Shown here: piece by piece, positions 1 through 12,260 of the stretch
Layout of the letters: each line of letters starts with the position of its first letter
Position numbering within the stretch: the first letter of the stretch is position 1
Source of the DNA: Liriodendron chinense
Lineage: Eukaryota > Streptophyta > Magnoliopsida > Magnoliales > Magnoliaceae
Assembly: GCA_003013855.2 (NCBI GenBank)
Contig: ML058492.1
Coordinates: 2,945,365-3,009,364, forward strand
DNA: 64,000 nucleotides
Direction of reading: 5' to 3'
Position numbers and translations under genes: made by a program
Notes under the pieces: generated by a model
What the model was told of the DNA's origin: nothing
Database searches by the model: none
Seen by the model: the letters and a program-made list of their open reading frames with translations, nothing else

Positions 1-77
1 AACAGTAAATCCTAACCTAACCTATCAAACCTAACTATACCCTAATTACAAAAATTAGAACTGTTAACTAATCCCTA

Positions 78-89
78 GCAGCGGTGCCA
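78..89 (-). other. primer binding site of E1 (tRNA-Asp type, degenerate)
   Basis: The minus strand reads TGGCACCGCTGC six bases after the LTR end. The canonical plant tRNA-Asp site is TGGCGCCGTTGCC. Its presence shows that internal sequence follows the LTR, so this is not a solo LTR. Confidence 0.7.
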
Positions 90-95
90 AAAACT

Positions 96-1597
96 TGTTC
101 ACTCGGCCTCAAGTGCAAGGCGACGATGTAGTAATAATTCTCAGTAAGACCGAGGTCGATCCTTAGGGATTGTCATAACAATTCTAAGTTTTATAACTAG
201 GATGGACTAAATTCAGATTTGTAATGATGGATGGTAATTAAGAATATAAATCTATCTACTTAAGAACTAAATTAAGAAAATAAACACTAGAGCGCCAAGG
301 ATCCACTAATAATCATTCACAATGCCAATTCAAATCATTTAAGCTAATCACTCAATTGGAATCAGAGTTCTATCCCAAGCCAATCGGAATATAGAGCAAT
401 CAAATCATCATAATCTAACATAGATGAATCATCCACTAATATGGTTTTCTCATAAACAATTAAGGCATTGGGTGTATTCAATCACATAACCCGATCCTTC
501 ACAAAACAAGCAAGATCACATTCATGATTCTTCTTCAAACCTTGTCACTAGACTTGATTTAGAAGCATAGATTGAACTTCTATTGAACCAAAATCAATAC
601 ATAAACACCTATCTCAGATTAAATCAAAAGATAAAAAACCCCTTCTAGTTTAGTTCTAGATAAGCTCTTAGGAAACTTAATTTGTAAGATCCTCTAGCAT
701 CCAATATATCATGATAAATCTAAGACCTCTACAACCTAAAATCCTATCAATCAACACCCCCATTAAGCAATCTCAGTAATCAAAACATCCCATGTAGGAG
801 CAATCACAAGAGATAGAAGATTAACTGAAAATACTAACTTTATTTCAAACTTGAACTAGAAGTGTTCTTCATAAAACCAAAAAGTACTTGAACTAATTCA
901 AATTAGACATTGTAAACAACTAAAAGCTTCACCTCTTAGCCCTAGCTAAGACGTTTAACTAACCATGAATAGGCTAAACTAAAGCTCAAAGGAAAAACTA
1001 CTAAAAACATAGAAAAACCGAGTTTGGAGGAGTTGTAGACGCTCCACAGCGATCTCTTTCACCTCCCACGACTTCCTTAGCCTTCTATGATGTTTTTAGA
1101 TCCACCCCTAGGTGTCCTTTTATAGTGGAGAGGCCCTATCGCCTCAGAAACTTTAAGAATTGCGTAAGGACTCTCGTAACGCATGATTTTCGAAGCTTGC
1201 TGAGCAAGCTTGTTGGAAAGCTACTGAAATACACTGGCTACCTGTTAGCCGACAGGTCTAGACAGGTCGAGATGGCTGGCTGACCGGTCTAGACTGGTCT
1301 AGCAGAGGTCCAGAGAGTCCAGAAGGTGCCTGACCTATTGGCTGACCGATCTTGACCGGTCTAGCCTCTATTTCTTTTGGTTCTTTCTCTCTCTTCTCTT
1401 CTTCTTCTTCCATCTTTAGCCCACCTTGGATCATCATCAAGGACCATCTAAATGTGATCTTTTGAACATCAAGTTGGTGTAATCCCTCTCTCATTCCTAC
1501 ATCCACAAAATATGCATTAGATAAACCTTTTAACATGCAAATCATGCATAAGATGCAATGTAATGGGCTAGGATATGTATAAATTGGAAGCTCAACA
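96..1597 (-). repeat. 5' LTR of element E1 (1502 bp)
   Basis: Read on the minus strand the LTR begins TGTTGAGCTTCC at 1597 and ends GAGTGAACA at 96. The solo LTR at 60664-62080 begins TGTTGAACCTCC and ends GAGCGAACA, and the two align along their length. A TATA box (CTATAAAAG on the minus strand) is at 1117-1125. Upstream of it, about 1200-1360, are several GACCGGTC-like boxes. The last ~60 bp carry the GACCTCGGTCTTACTGAG stretch common before tRNA-Asp primer sites in plant elements. An open frame of 114 codons at 1258-1602 is part of the LTR and is probably not a gene. Confidence 0.85.
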
Positions 1598-1598
1598 T

Positions 1599-2240
1599 GC
1601 AAGCAAGAGTTCCTTAAAACATTCCCATGCTTAAAAAAAATTCATTCTCCTTTTGAGAGAACATCATGATGTTCCTGCGCAAGGCATTGGTTTTGTGCAA
1701 TGGGAAGAACTTCTTAAGGAATTCTTGGCTCATGCCTTGCTAAGAGTCTATTGTACCAGGTCTTCATATGTGAAGCCATGCCTTGACCCTTTCTTTCAAG
1801 AAAAATGGGAATATCTTTAGTCTAATGTAGTCATCATTACCATTTCTTGTTTGCAAAGTTGCCACCACCTCTTCAAAATCTTTGAGGTGGAGATATGGGC
1901 TTTCGGATTTAAGCCCGTGGAATTTTGGGAGAAACTATATAATGCTCGACTTAAAATCAATGTTCCCAGTGTTAGCTGGGAGCACTGCACTTGATGGTGT
2001 AGTTGTTCTAGCCGGTTGGAAATAATCCCGTACGATTCTAAGACTTTGTTCTCTATTAGCCACTTCATTCTCATCCACATGTGTCGGTTCATCCCAATTT
2101 AGATTGTTCCTATTTTGATTTACATTTTCCATGGTATCAAGTGCGTCTTGTAGTCCTCTCCTTTTTGAATGAGAGAGTCTGGTAACTAGCCCACCCACAC
2201 TAATCAAACGGTTATGATGATCACGGGTCCAATGCGGCAT
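1599..2240 (-). pseudogene. gag fragment of E2
   Basis: The minus-strand reading starting at 2240 gives a recognisable Athila-type gag N-terminal region. Visible motifs are VRDYFQPARTTTPSSAVLPA, FLPKFHGL, ESPYLHLKDFEEV and YIRLKIFPFFL, the order seen in plant Ty3/gypsy gag proteins, which form the virus-like particle around the element RNA. The reading shifts frame after about 1935 and meets stop codons near 1700. It is cut by the E1 LTR at 1598, so only part of gag is left and no zinc knuckle is present. Confidence 0.75.
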
Positions 2241-2811
2241 ATACTAGATCACCCACACAACTAGATCCAAACCACTTTAAAAAATTCAAATATATGATTC
2301 TTTTGTTAAGATCTCATCCACCACACAATCACAATCACAACTATCCTAAAATAAAAGAAAAGAAAGAAACTAAGATTAGCAAGTTTTCATTTGTTTTTTG
2401 TGATCAACTTTCACACGTGTAGGACAACCGTAACACTTGGGTGATGATATCCCAAGTAGGACAACGTTTGATCACATGTGATTGAGTTAATTCTAAAACA
2501 AGAGAGAATACTAAAAACAAAATATAATATATCAAATAAAAGGGAAAAGCTTCGTGCGGGTGCCAAAATTTTGGCACAATGATGTGGTCTCAAACCCAGG
2601 CGGCTATGCCAACCATGTGGGGAATGAGATAGGAAGATCCCTAGGCGGCTAGGCAGGCTATTTGTGGGTATCTTTCTTATGTATCTTGAATGAGCACCTG
2701 TAAGGAAAACACAATCCCACAAAAAGAAGGAAAAGAAAAGAAAATAACACACACATACAAAGCAAGAAAAAGAAAAAAGAACTCTACTACTTTCCCAACC
2801 CTTCTCAGAGA
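2241..2811 (-). other. E2 leader, distal part (left of CACTA)
   Basis: Non-coding leader between primer site and gag. It holds two AGGCGGCTA boxes (about 2600 and 2643), related to the AGGCGGCAAG boxes in the proximal leader at 14567-15308. A 17-bp palindrome, gtgccaaaattttggca, lies near 2562. The open frame at 2411-2815 has no recognisable domain and overlaps these repeats. Confidence 0.55.
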
Positions 2812-2825
2812 TCACACTACAAGAA

Positions 2826-3470
2826 ATTCCATTTTTACCGACGAAATCATTCGTCAGTTTTTAGTAAAATTTCAGTCGGGAAAAGTTTTCCCCGACGAAA
2901 TTTTTCGCGGCTACAATTGTCGCAAAAAGGCTGTCGGTAAAGGCCTTTTCCCGACGAAAATTTGTTTCGTGGGCAATAACAAAATCATTACCGACGAAAA
3001 AAATCGTCAGCAAAACATATGATTTTTGGTCAGAGAAAAATGTGATTCGTCGGTAAAAAATCTTTTACCGACGAAAATTTTCGTCGGTAGAAGACTTTTA
3101 CCTACGAAAATTTTTGTCGGTAAAAGTCTTCACCTACGAAAATTTTCGTCAGTAAAAAACACTGAAAAGTTTTTCCCTACGAAAATTTCCATCGATAAAA
3201 GTCTTTCCCTTTGAAAACTTTCGTCGGTACAAGTCTTCACCTACGAAAATGTTCGTCGGTAAAAAACACTGAAAAATTTTGTCCCTATGAAAATTTTCGT
3301 CAGGTAAAAGTCTTTCCCTACGTAAATTTTCGTCGGTAAAAGTCTTCATTACGAAAAAATCAGTCGGGAAAAGTCTTTACCTACATAAGGTTTCATCGGT
3401 AAAAACTTTTCACTATTTTTTACCAACGAACAATTTTATCGGTAATAGTATTTCCTTTCCCGATTCCATT
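2826..3470. repeat. left subterminal repeats of the CACTA element
   Basis: A run of more than a dozen degenerate copies of a palindrome with core CCGACGAAAATTTTCGTCGG, separated by short AGTCTT or AAAACACTG spacers. In En/Spm elements such subterminal repeats bind the element's TNPA protein. The same motif fills the right end (14105-14560). Several copies have lost the CpG in CGTCGG, consistent with cytosine deamination. Open frames here are repeats read as protein and are not genes. Confidence 0.85.
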
Positions 3471-3678
3471 TGTTTTCAAAATTCAGAAAGCAATTCCTGA
3501 TGTATACCTGTAAATAAACACTGTTACAATACATTTTCATCATTTCACATCCATATACATATAAACAAACACAAACTACACCATCCATACACAAATAATC
3601 CATTCCACATCCACAAACAACCAACATTCATCCACGCACAAATACATATAAGTTAACATTCGTATATTAAAAAAAAAA

Positions 3679-5315
3679 TCACGAAGATGAAGGCGGAGGT
3701 GGCGGGGCATCGGTGCCAAAGCGTGCAGCGAGAGCCTGAAACATCTCCTGCATCCGTCGCTCATGCTCTAGCCGCAACTCCTCGATCCTCCTTTCCTGGT
3801 CCTCCCGTCGCCTCTCCTCCTCCTCCTCCCTACACCTCTGGTCCTCCTCCCTCTACCTCTCCAACTGCTCTCTAATCTCATCGACGATGACTCGTAGCTG
3901 CTGAACCTCTCTCTCTACGATATCAACTCGGCGTAAAGCGCTCTCACCAGCTATAGGATCGGCTGGAGCCACCTCTAGCAGGTGCCATGAGCTTGGCACC
4001 ATGGCCAAGCCCACGCACATATCTAGAATGGGTGCCAAGCACCTCGCTCAGGATTTCTGGCTCACTCCGCTGACTACCATCGGGATTGGGCTGACTGCGT
4101 ATGGTGTCCATCACCGCCTGTAATGAAAACATATGAAATTTCATTAAAAAATGACATGAATGATATTATTATCAATCAATGCGCAATTAAATTTTACAAA
4201 GTAAAAATTTTTACCCAATGCTCACTGGCTCTAAGATGAACCCAAGATCCCGTCGCCTGTCGACAGTGAGTCCCTCTGTAGAGGTCTACTGGTCCAGGCT
4301 CCTGGCCGGTGACGAAATCTCGCTGTGCAATCGAAAGGAAAGAAGACTTATAATAAATACCAATCAAAATAATATATTAACTTAATAATCATCAATAATT
4401 TCTTATCATGTCGTACAAATGACTTTGAACCAGCTACGTGGTTCACTTGTAACTTTTCCCTGTTCGTAGAATTTATTCTACTCCTCTTCTGAACACATTA
4501 TACAAAATACATTGCTATTAATTGTGAATTTAATTGTTACCTTAAGATATCAGTAAATTTGTAAATATTACCTGAAAAGCCTCCGACGAAAATCTCTCGT
4601 AGAGTATCCGCCAGTCGTTTGTAGTCACGTGCGGCAGGTGCGGACAGTACAGCCTCTTCGTGCGTCCTGCACCGCTTGTACCGCTGGTGTAACTCTCCGC
4701 CGTACTCCTTGAACCGCTCTCTGATCATGTCGTCGACGGCATGAGAAATGTAAGGAACATTCAAATCGAAGACAAATTTATCCTGCAGTTTCATAAATAA
4801 TAGATTAAGGCAATAAACCTATTAAGAATAGGACTTAACCGTAAATGAACTTTCACAAAAGAAAATTTACCTGAAGGCGCTGATGGATGAGCTGTCGCAC
4901 ATCATCTATTGCGTCAGACCAACGAGGGGTGGTGGCGGGGATCAGAGATCGGCATAGGACACCGACCTCAGACGTAAACAGTCTAGCACTGTCCCCAACA
5001 GGTCTAAGGCAGTCCTGTGGGAACTCTACCGCCACCCTACCCTCACGCGTAAGTCGCTCTAAAACTAACCCACGCGTGGGTCTACGTCCTCGTCGGCTGG
5101 TAGAAGATGCTGTCGCGAAAAGAAATATGTAAGTTACAATATAAACAGAAATCACTAAATAAATGTCTAGACTTACATGTAGTGCCCGGTGTATGCTGAA
5201 TCGAAGGATCAGACGCTTGTGATGCACCGTCCGACGTCGATGCTGTCTGCGTCGCATCACGGGTGGAAGGGGTAGATCCAGTGCGCGAACGACCTGATCT
5301 CCCACCTGGTGCCAT
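3679..5315 (-). pseudogene. CACTA Transposase_24-type (TNPA-like) gene, five exons
   Basis: Five exons with GT..AG borders: 5315-5177, 5109-4871, 4782-4572, 4322-4215 and 4117-3679. The product begins MAPGGRSGRSRTG, a Ser/Thr-rich N-terminus. The Transposase_24 (PF03004) core follows across exons 2-4: GRRPTRGLVLERLTREGR, FPQDCLRPVGDSARLF, EVGVLCRS, then FVFDLNVPYISHAVDDMI. Exon 5 has VLGTHSRYVRGLGHG, then a Glu/Arg-rich coiled coil (VDIVEREVQQLRVIVDEI onward) and the end APPPPSSS with a TGA at 3679-3681. Proteins of this family accompany the large transposase in plant CACTA elements and probably bind the subterminal repeats. Lesions: a frameshift near 3965-3975 and an in-frame TAG at 3853-3855 where CAG would continue the coiled coil. 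All splice sites look intact, which suggests recent decay. Confidence 0.85.
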
Positions 5316-5597
5316 GACTGAATATATATGTCTGAAATACAAACTTATAAATTTAAACAATATCAATGCAAGTTTATGAACATCAATATAATAAACATAT
5401 TAAACTTTACAGTCCAAGTAGTATTCATGGTAGAATAAATTTGTGCTTATGCTTAGAGAGATGATAAAAATATGATTAGACCATTACACTATAATGCAAG
5501 CAGAATATAATAAAACGGTAAACAGAATATAAAATTTGAAAAATCCATTACACATTATCATTCGATATTAAATACATATATTTCATTGTAATACAAA

Positions 5598-5993
5598 TCA
5601 ACTTCGGATCAAATATCCGAAATACTCCCTGCGTAAGTTATCGTACGCTATAGATGTATATGTCAAGCTATATGAAGCACTTGACATTGTTACAGCCAAC
5701 ATGCCAGTCACAATAGGAGAAATCTGATCTCTCGAGACTCCGTTCATATGTGCAAGTGACAATGTTGCATCTTCCATACGAAGTTTCCCGCAGTTATATT
5801 CCTCCATCAGGTCCGAAATTTCTTTGAGATTGTATAATCTTTCATCTGAGTCATCGTCTTCCTCTCTACATGTCTCGACCAAACCGGGTATCTCTCTGGC
5901 CATACCAGAAGAATATAGGGCCGGAAAGTCCATCCACAACAACTGATGAAGTATGCTGCGTGCTTCCACTACGCTCTAGTTTGTGGAGGACAT
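5598..5993 (-). CDS. small unrecognised ORF between the two CACTA genes
   Basis: A minus-strand frame can start at an ATG at 5991-5993 (MSSTN, then an in-frame TAG) or inside the uninterrupted 123-codon frame 5598-5969. The product is acidic and leucine-rich (ARSILHQLLWMDFPALYSSG, CREEDDDSDERLYNLKEISD) and ends GYLIRS. I recognise no domain. It lies in the same direction as both transposase genes. It may be an extra exon of one of them or a separate small protein; an exon is plausible but not shown. Confidence 0.35.
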
Positions 5994-6130
5994 GATCAGA
6001 AAGTGACTTAACTGTAAATGTGTATTATAAACAAGTCAATTCAGGGAATAAATCATGACTTGTAAAATATATATACATGTAATAACCAAATTAATCGAAT
6101 TGAAAAATGACATATAAATCTTGTATAAAT

Positions 6131-9100
6131 TTAATAATCGTCGTCTAAATCATTATCGCTTAGGACTCTTTCTTCTTCACCATCACTATCGCTGATCAGT
6201 ATTTCCTCTTCATCGTCTGCAACGTTGTCATCAATGAAAGCGCTATCATCTCTAACTATGTCATTTATGATTGAGGCATCAACATGATCAGGTGGCACAT
6301 CATCTCTATTTAACTGCACCACATCAATATCAACATTTGGATCATTCCCTCTATCCCAAGATGGCATGTCTTCTTGATATGCTTGTTCAACTGACGACGT
6401 TCCATTTCTCCCTTCATCGCTATCTTCAACGTCCAGTTCAGGGAACGTCAAATATGTTCCTAGGCTTTATTTTTTGCACCACGTACCAAGAGCTGCCTAA
6501 CTTGGTGTCAGCGAAGGTAGAATACTTGTTCGGCTTGGCCGGCTATGATAAATGGGTCATCAGTCTGTATTCCCAACTTCTTATTTCCCATGTCCCACCA
6601 ATTGTATTTAAATAAGTACACCCGCTTTCTCATACAATAAGTCAACTCAATAATATCCGTCAAAATGCCATAAAAATTAATTTCTACCTCCTCATGCATT
6701 CCCTTCACAACCACCCTACTATTTTGTGTGGTCCTATACTTCTCACGCTCTTCAGTGTGAAACCGAATCCCGTTTACAATACAACCTGTATATCTAGATA
6801 CACGTCTATCAGGGCCACATGCTAGTGAGTAGAGTGCATCAGACGCATCCACAGAGTTGCTAACGCACAACATCTTCATTTATCATCACGTATAGAATAT
6901 AAATGTTTATGGATTTGAGATTACGTGTAAATATTGTGCAATACAACAATATTGTAAGTGTGGGGAGATAGAAGGTAAATTAATCTTACACATTTTGTGA
7001 ACCATTCTGGAAACTGATCCTGATGCATTCGATCATAATTTGTAGGGTATTAGGGACTTCATCTCCTCGATGGGTTCGCTATACACAATTGGCACATTGT
7101 CAGCAAGAAATTTTAAGATCATTGTATGTAGATATACAATTATCGATTGAAGACTTACTCTAAGTACGACTCTATTTCTTCACAGTTATGTAACACATAC
7201 CACCGCGCCTTTGCTTGATTCCGAAGGTCTATACCCTGAAACGTCGGTAAATCCTAAAAGACGGACGTTATGTGCGAATACAAATATGAGTCATTGTTCA
7301 TACTCCTGCCCTTCATCGGCATTCCAATCTTCTCGGTTGAATCTAGTCTCTATGCCACGAAGATATATGGAGCAAAATGTCAGGCACTCATTATCAATGT
7401 ATGCCTCAGCAATGGATCCCTCTGGACATGCCTTATTCCTCACATATCGTTTCAATGTGTGAAGGTATTTATACACAAAATCACTATGTTTAGGACATGA
7501 AAACATGGAGATACGTAGTTTATGGAATGAATAAAAATTTATGATCATTGTTCTATCACCTTTCGATCGGATACATCCAACGATATTGTACTGGGCCTGC
7601 AAGCTTCGCTGCGTGCGGTAAGTGAATCGCTAGGTGTACCATGACATCGAAAAATACAGGTGGAAATATTATTTCAAGTTTGTAAAGGATTACGACAATA
7701 TCCTTCTCCAGTAGTTTAATAACCTCTACATTCAAAGATTTTGAACACAAATCCTTAAAGAATATCCCCAACTCAATCAGCGTAACACTGACATCCTTGC
7801 CAAGGAATCCATGAATCGCAACCGGTAGTAGACGTTGCAGAAGGATGTGACAGTCATGACTTTTCATTCCTGTTACCTTACAGTCCGTAATGTTTACGCG
7901 CCGAGAGATATTCGATGCATACCCATCGAGAAACTTCACCGATCTCAACCATTCACATAAACGCTTTTTTTTCTAGTTTTATCAATGTGTAGCAAGTTGC
8001 TGGTATAGTATATGAATTTTTATGTGGTTGCAAGTGCAACTCTTTCCTTAAACCCATTGCTTATAGATCCAATCGAGCCTTAAAACTGTCTTTTGTTTTC
8101 TTCTCTATGTTCATCAATGTTCCAAAGACATTGTCACATATATTCTTCTCAATATGCATGACATCCAAGTTGTGTCGCAATTTTAGATGACTCCAATAGG
8201 GACAACTAAAAAAAATGCTCTTCTTCCTTCAGTTATACTCCAATACTGTACGTTTTCTCTTCTTCAAGTGCGGTGCCTTACCAAATCTAACTTCTTCAAT
8301 GTTACTTAGTTGTTGTAACACATCTTCCCCAGATAGTTCTTTTGGTGGTGGCCTATGATCTTGTTTGCCACCAAAGATCATCGTCTTCCTGCGCCAACTA
8401 TGATCCCTCGGAAGGAAGCGACGATGGCCCATATAACACGTTTTTTTACCATGCTTCAATGACAATAAACAAGTCTCAGTACTTCATGTAGGACAAGCCA
8501 ACTTTCCCTTCGTGCTCCACCCAGACAAATTCCCATATGCAGGGAAGTCATTTATTGTCCACAAGACCGCTGCATGAAATCGAAATATCTGTTCTGAAAA
8601 AGTGTCATACGTCTGGACACCTTGACTCCACAACTCGTTTAACTCATCTACTAACGGTCGCAAATACACATCAATGTCATTCCCAGGTGACTTCGGTCCA
8701 AGAATAAGCAACGACATCATAAAAAATGATTCCTTCATACACAACCAAGGAGGTAAATTGTAGGGCATAAGTATCACTAGCCACATACTGTACGAGCTAC
8801 TCATATTACCAAATAGATTAAAACCATCACTTGCAAGACCTAGCCGAACATTGCGAGAATCCTCTGCAAACCAGTCATATTGCTTATCAAAATGTTGCCA
8901 GGCTTCAGAGTCAGCGGGATGCCTCAATGTATTATCATCATGAACGCGTTTCTCCTTATGCCACCTCATATCTTCAGCCGTCTTGCTCGACGTAAACAAT
9001 CTTTGTAACCTGGGTTTCAATGGAAAGTACCTTAACACCTTTTGTGGAATTTTCTTACGCTTGGGTTCGTCATATTTCCACCTAGACTCTCCACATTGTG

Positions 9101-9806
9101 GACACTCTTCAATATTTTCATGTTCTTTCCAATACAATACACAATCATTTATACATGCAAGTATGAGGATGTAACCAAGGCCCAAGTCTCGCATTAAGGA
9201 TTTTGCCTCGTAATGAGACTTAGGCAATGTCTCACATTTCGGTAATACTTCTTTCAACAAGCCAAGTAACATGTCAAACGATTTATTACTCCAACGATTT
9301 ATGGTCTTCAAATGAAGTAACCTTGTAAGGAAATTCAACTTGGAGAAGTTTCGACACCCCGGATAGAGTAGAAGTTGCGCATCCCTCAACAACCTACTAA
9401 ACTTTTCTGATTCATCATCACCCATAGGAGGAATATCCTAGCTACTACTTGTCGCTGCAAAATCAGTATCCGCAATTGTTCCACTTAACACATCCCCTAT
9501 GATATCTTGCATTTCGTCAACGTCTTCATCCTCCTCATTAGGTACAATTGGGTCAGCAAGGACTTCAGCGGCTTCAACTCTTTGGTGGAAGTCTTCACCA
9601 TGATGAATCCACCAAGTGTAACCCTGGTCAATCCCAACTATGAACAAATCGTCTTCTACTTTGTCTAAAGTCTTGTGAACCATGTTCTTGCATTTTCGGC
9701 ATGGATACCTACTTCTATTACCTGAATCTGCCCGATATCGCGCAAATTTCATGAACTCCTTAACACCTTGTTTATACTCTGGGCCAAACCGATTCTTAGC
9801 TCGCAT
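6131..9806 (-). pseudogene. TNPD-like CACTA transposase (Transposase_21)
   Basis: Minus-strand order of domains: Transpos_assoc-type N-terminus (9806-9438, with YPCRKCKN); Transposase_21 core (9425 to about 8000) with LASDGFNLFGN, PPWLCMKESFFMMSLLI and GPKSPGNDIDVYLRPLVDEL; LRHNLDVMHIEKN around 8180; a DUF4218-like part (7948-7291) with GMKSHDCHILLQRLLPVAI and YVRNKACPEGSIAEAYI; a DUF4216-like part (6879-6508) with YTGCIVNGIRFHT; and an acidic tail ending at 6131. This is the usual layout of plant CACTA transposases, which cut and join the element ends. Lesions: in-frame TAG at the first junction (9438-9440), in-frame TGA near 8484, further stops near 8000-8230 and frameshifts between the later blocks. 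Introns probably separate the last blocks. It is not functional as written. Confidence 0.88.
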
Positions 9807-9839
9807 CCAACTCTTATCTATATCTACAATGCAAAGATT

Positions 9840-11700
9840 AGAGTCAGGTTTAGCTTAGAGTTGTGGATTTAGTAATAGGTGTAGGTTTAGGTTAGGTGAT
9901 TTGTGTGTAGGATTAGGTATAGGCGTAGGTTGATAATTTCGGGTTGGGGATCAGGTTTAGGGTTAGGTTTTTGAGGTTGGGTCTAGGTTCAGGTTTGGTG
10001 TAATTGAGTTAGGAATAGGTGTAGGTTTAGGTTAGGTGATTTGAGTTTAGGATTAGGTATAGGCGTAGGTTTATAATTTCGGGTTCGAGATCGGGTTTAG
10101 GGTTAGGTTTTTGAGTTTGTGTTTAGGTTTAGGTTAGGTGAATGGATTTAAGAATAGGTGTAGGTTTAGGTTAGGTGATTTGAGTTTAGGATTAGGTATA
10201 GGCATAGGTTTAGAATTTCGGGTTCGGGATCGGGTTTAGGGTTAGGTTTTTGAGTTTGGGTCTAGGTTTAGGATTAGGTGAATGGATTTAGGAATAGGCG
10301 TATGTTTAGGTTAGGTGATTTGAGTTAGGATTAGGTATAGGCGTAGGTTTAGAATTTCAGGGTTCGGGATCAGGGTTTAGGGTTAGGTTTTTGAGTTTGG
10401 GTCTAGGTTTAGGTTAGGTGAATTGAGTTAGTAAAAGGTGTAGGTTTAGGTAAGGTGATTTGAGTTTATAATTAGGTATAGGCGTAGGTTTAGAATTTCG
10501 GGTTCGAGATCGGGTTCAGGGTTAGGTTTTTGAGTTTGGGTCTAGGTTTAGGTTAGGTGAATGGATTTAGGAATAGGTGTAGGTTTAGGTTAGGAGATTT
10601 GAGTTTAGGATTAGGTATAGGCGTAGGTTTAGAATTTCGGGTTCGGGATCGGGTTTAGGGTTAGGTTTTTTAGTTTAGGTTTAGGTTTAGGTTAGGTGAA
10701 TGGACTTAGAAATAGGTGTAGGTTTAGGTTAGGTGATTTGAGTTTAGTATTAGGTATAGGCATAGGTTTAGAATTTCGGGTTTAGGATCGGGTTTAGGGT
10801 TAGGTTTTTGAGTTCGGGTCTAGGTTTAGGTCAGGTGAATGGATTTAGGAATAGGTGTAGGTTTAGGTTAGGTGATTTGTGTTTAAGATTAGGTATAGGC
10901 ATAGGTTTAGAATTTTGGGTTCGGGATCGGGTTTAGGGTTAGGTTTTTGAGTTTGGGTCTAGGTTTAGGTTAGGTGAATGGATTTAGGATTAGGTGCAGG
11001 TTTCGGTTACGTGATTTGTGTTTAGGATTAGGTATAGGCGCAGGTTTAGAGTTTCGAGTTCAGGATCTGGTTTAGGGTTAGGTTTTTGAGTTTGGGTCTA
11101 GGTTTAGGCTATGTGAATTGAGTTAGGAATAGGTGTAGGTTTAGGTTATGTGATTTGAGTTTAGGATTAGGTATAGGTGTAGGTTTAGAATTTCGGGTTC
11201 GAGATCGGGTTTAGGGTTAGGTTTTTGAGTTTGGGTCTAGGTTTAGGTTAGGTGAATGGATTTAGGAATAGGTGTAGGTTTAGGTTAGGTGATTTGAGTT
11301 TAGGAATAGGTGTAGGCGTAGGTTTAGAATTTCGGGTTCGGGATCGGGTTTATGGTTAGGTTTTTGAGTTTGGGTCTAGGTTTAGGTTAGGTGAATAGAT
11401 TTAGGAATAGGTGTAGGTTTAGGTTAGGTGATTTGAGTTTAGGATTAGGTATAGGCGTAGGTTTAGAATTTCGGGTTCGGGATTGGGTTTAGGGTTAGGT
11501 TTTTGAGTTTGGGTCTAGGTTTAGGTTAGGTGAATGGATTTAGGAATAGGTGTAGGTTTAGGTTAAGTGATTTAAGTTTAGTATTAGGTATAGGCGTAGG
11601 TTTAGAGTTTCGGGTTTGGGATCGAGTTTAGGGTTTGGTTTTTGAGTTTGGGTCTAGGGTTAGGTTATGGGAATTGAGTTAGGAATAGGTTTAACCGTAG
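9840..11700. repeat. ~139-bp tandem array with telomere-like TTTAGGG motifs
   Basis: Thirteen units start with GGTTAGGTTTTTGAG-like sequence near 9960, 10101, 10240, 10381, 10520, 10659, 10799, 10938, 11077, 11215, 11354, 11493 and 11632, a steady 138-141 bp. Each unit contains GGGTTTAGGGTTAGGTTT, several GTAGGTTTAGGTTAG runs and GAATTTCGGGTTCGGGATCG. The first and last units are more diverged, as expected for an array that expands in its middle. It lies inside the CACTA element just upstream of the TNPD-like gene. No gene is present. Confidence 0.92.
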
Positions 11701-11769
11701 CTTATAGGTTTTAGTTTTAGGTTTATGGTTTTGGGTTTAGGGTGTAGGTCTTGGAGACTCAACCAACTC

Positions 11770-12260
11770 ACGGATAGCTCCAACGCACATCCGAGTCTGC
11801 TCCACACAAAGCGGGCCTGTCTAAATGGTCAAGCCACCCATATTGTTGTCCATAGGAAATGGACAGCTTCATCATGGTCATAACAGCGGTTCCCACCTTC
11901 TAGGGACCCCCGCTCAATACCCAGATAGCTCCGACACACATCCGGGTCTACTCCATTAATTTCGAGCTAATACATAAACACGGGCCTGTCCAAATGGCCA
12001 GGCCACCCATATTGTTGTTCATAGGAAATGGACTGCTTCAACATGGTCACAACAGCTGGTTCCCACCTTCCAGGGACCCCCAATCAACACTCGGATAGCT
12101 CCGACGCTCATCTGGATCTGCTCCATTAATTTCGAGCTAATACATAAACACGGGTCTGTCGAAATCGCCAGGCTACCCATATTGTTGTCCATAGGAACAG
12201 GACAGCTTCAACATGGTCACAACAGCGGTTCCCACCTTCCAGGGACCCCCGCTCAACATC
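11770..12260. repeat. ~170-bp tandem repeats, three copies
   Basis: Three copies of a unit containing GATAGCTCCGACGCACATCC, CCACCCATATTGTTGTCCAT and GGTTCCCACCTTC(C/T)AGGGACC. The last motif recurs near 11889, 12060 and 12229. A fourth partial copy of the first motif is at about 12800. The stretch continues the satellite region of the CACTA element and shows no coding potential. Confidence 0.75.

Larger units (their letters stand above)
1..1597 (-). mobile_element. LTR retrotransposon E1, 5' end only
   Basis: A minus-strand LTR element enters from the left edge. Its 5' LTR (96-1597) is followed by a primer site (78-89) and the first bases of the internal region (1-77). The remainder lies outside the window. 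It sits inside the gag of element E2, whose similarity resumes at 1598. A second LTR of the same family lies in the opposite orientation at 60664-62080. The primer site suggests a tRNA-Asp-primed Ty3/gypsy element of Athila type. No protein of this element is visible, so the lineage is inference. Confidence 0.8.

Noticed and set aside
1258..1602. 114-codon frame and its relative at 60644-60916 as a conserved protein
   Set aside because: Both frames lie in LTRs of the same family, cross the LTR edge and share similarity only because the LTRs are homologous.
2826..3470. CRISPR-like array of regularly repeated palindromes
   Set aside because: Units are degenerate, spacers are short and non-unique, and the position just inside CACTA ends identifies them as subterminal repeats.
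9840..11700. A true chromosome end or interstitial telomere
   Set aside because: The TTTAGGG words are embedded in a 139-bp unit rather than forming perfect head-to-tail heptamers, and the array lies between transposase gene and TIR.
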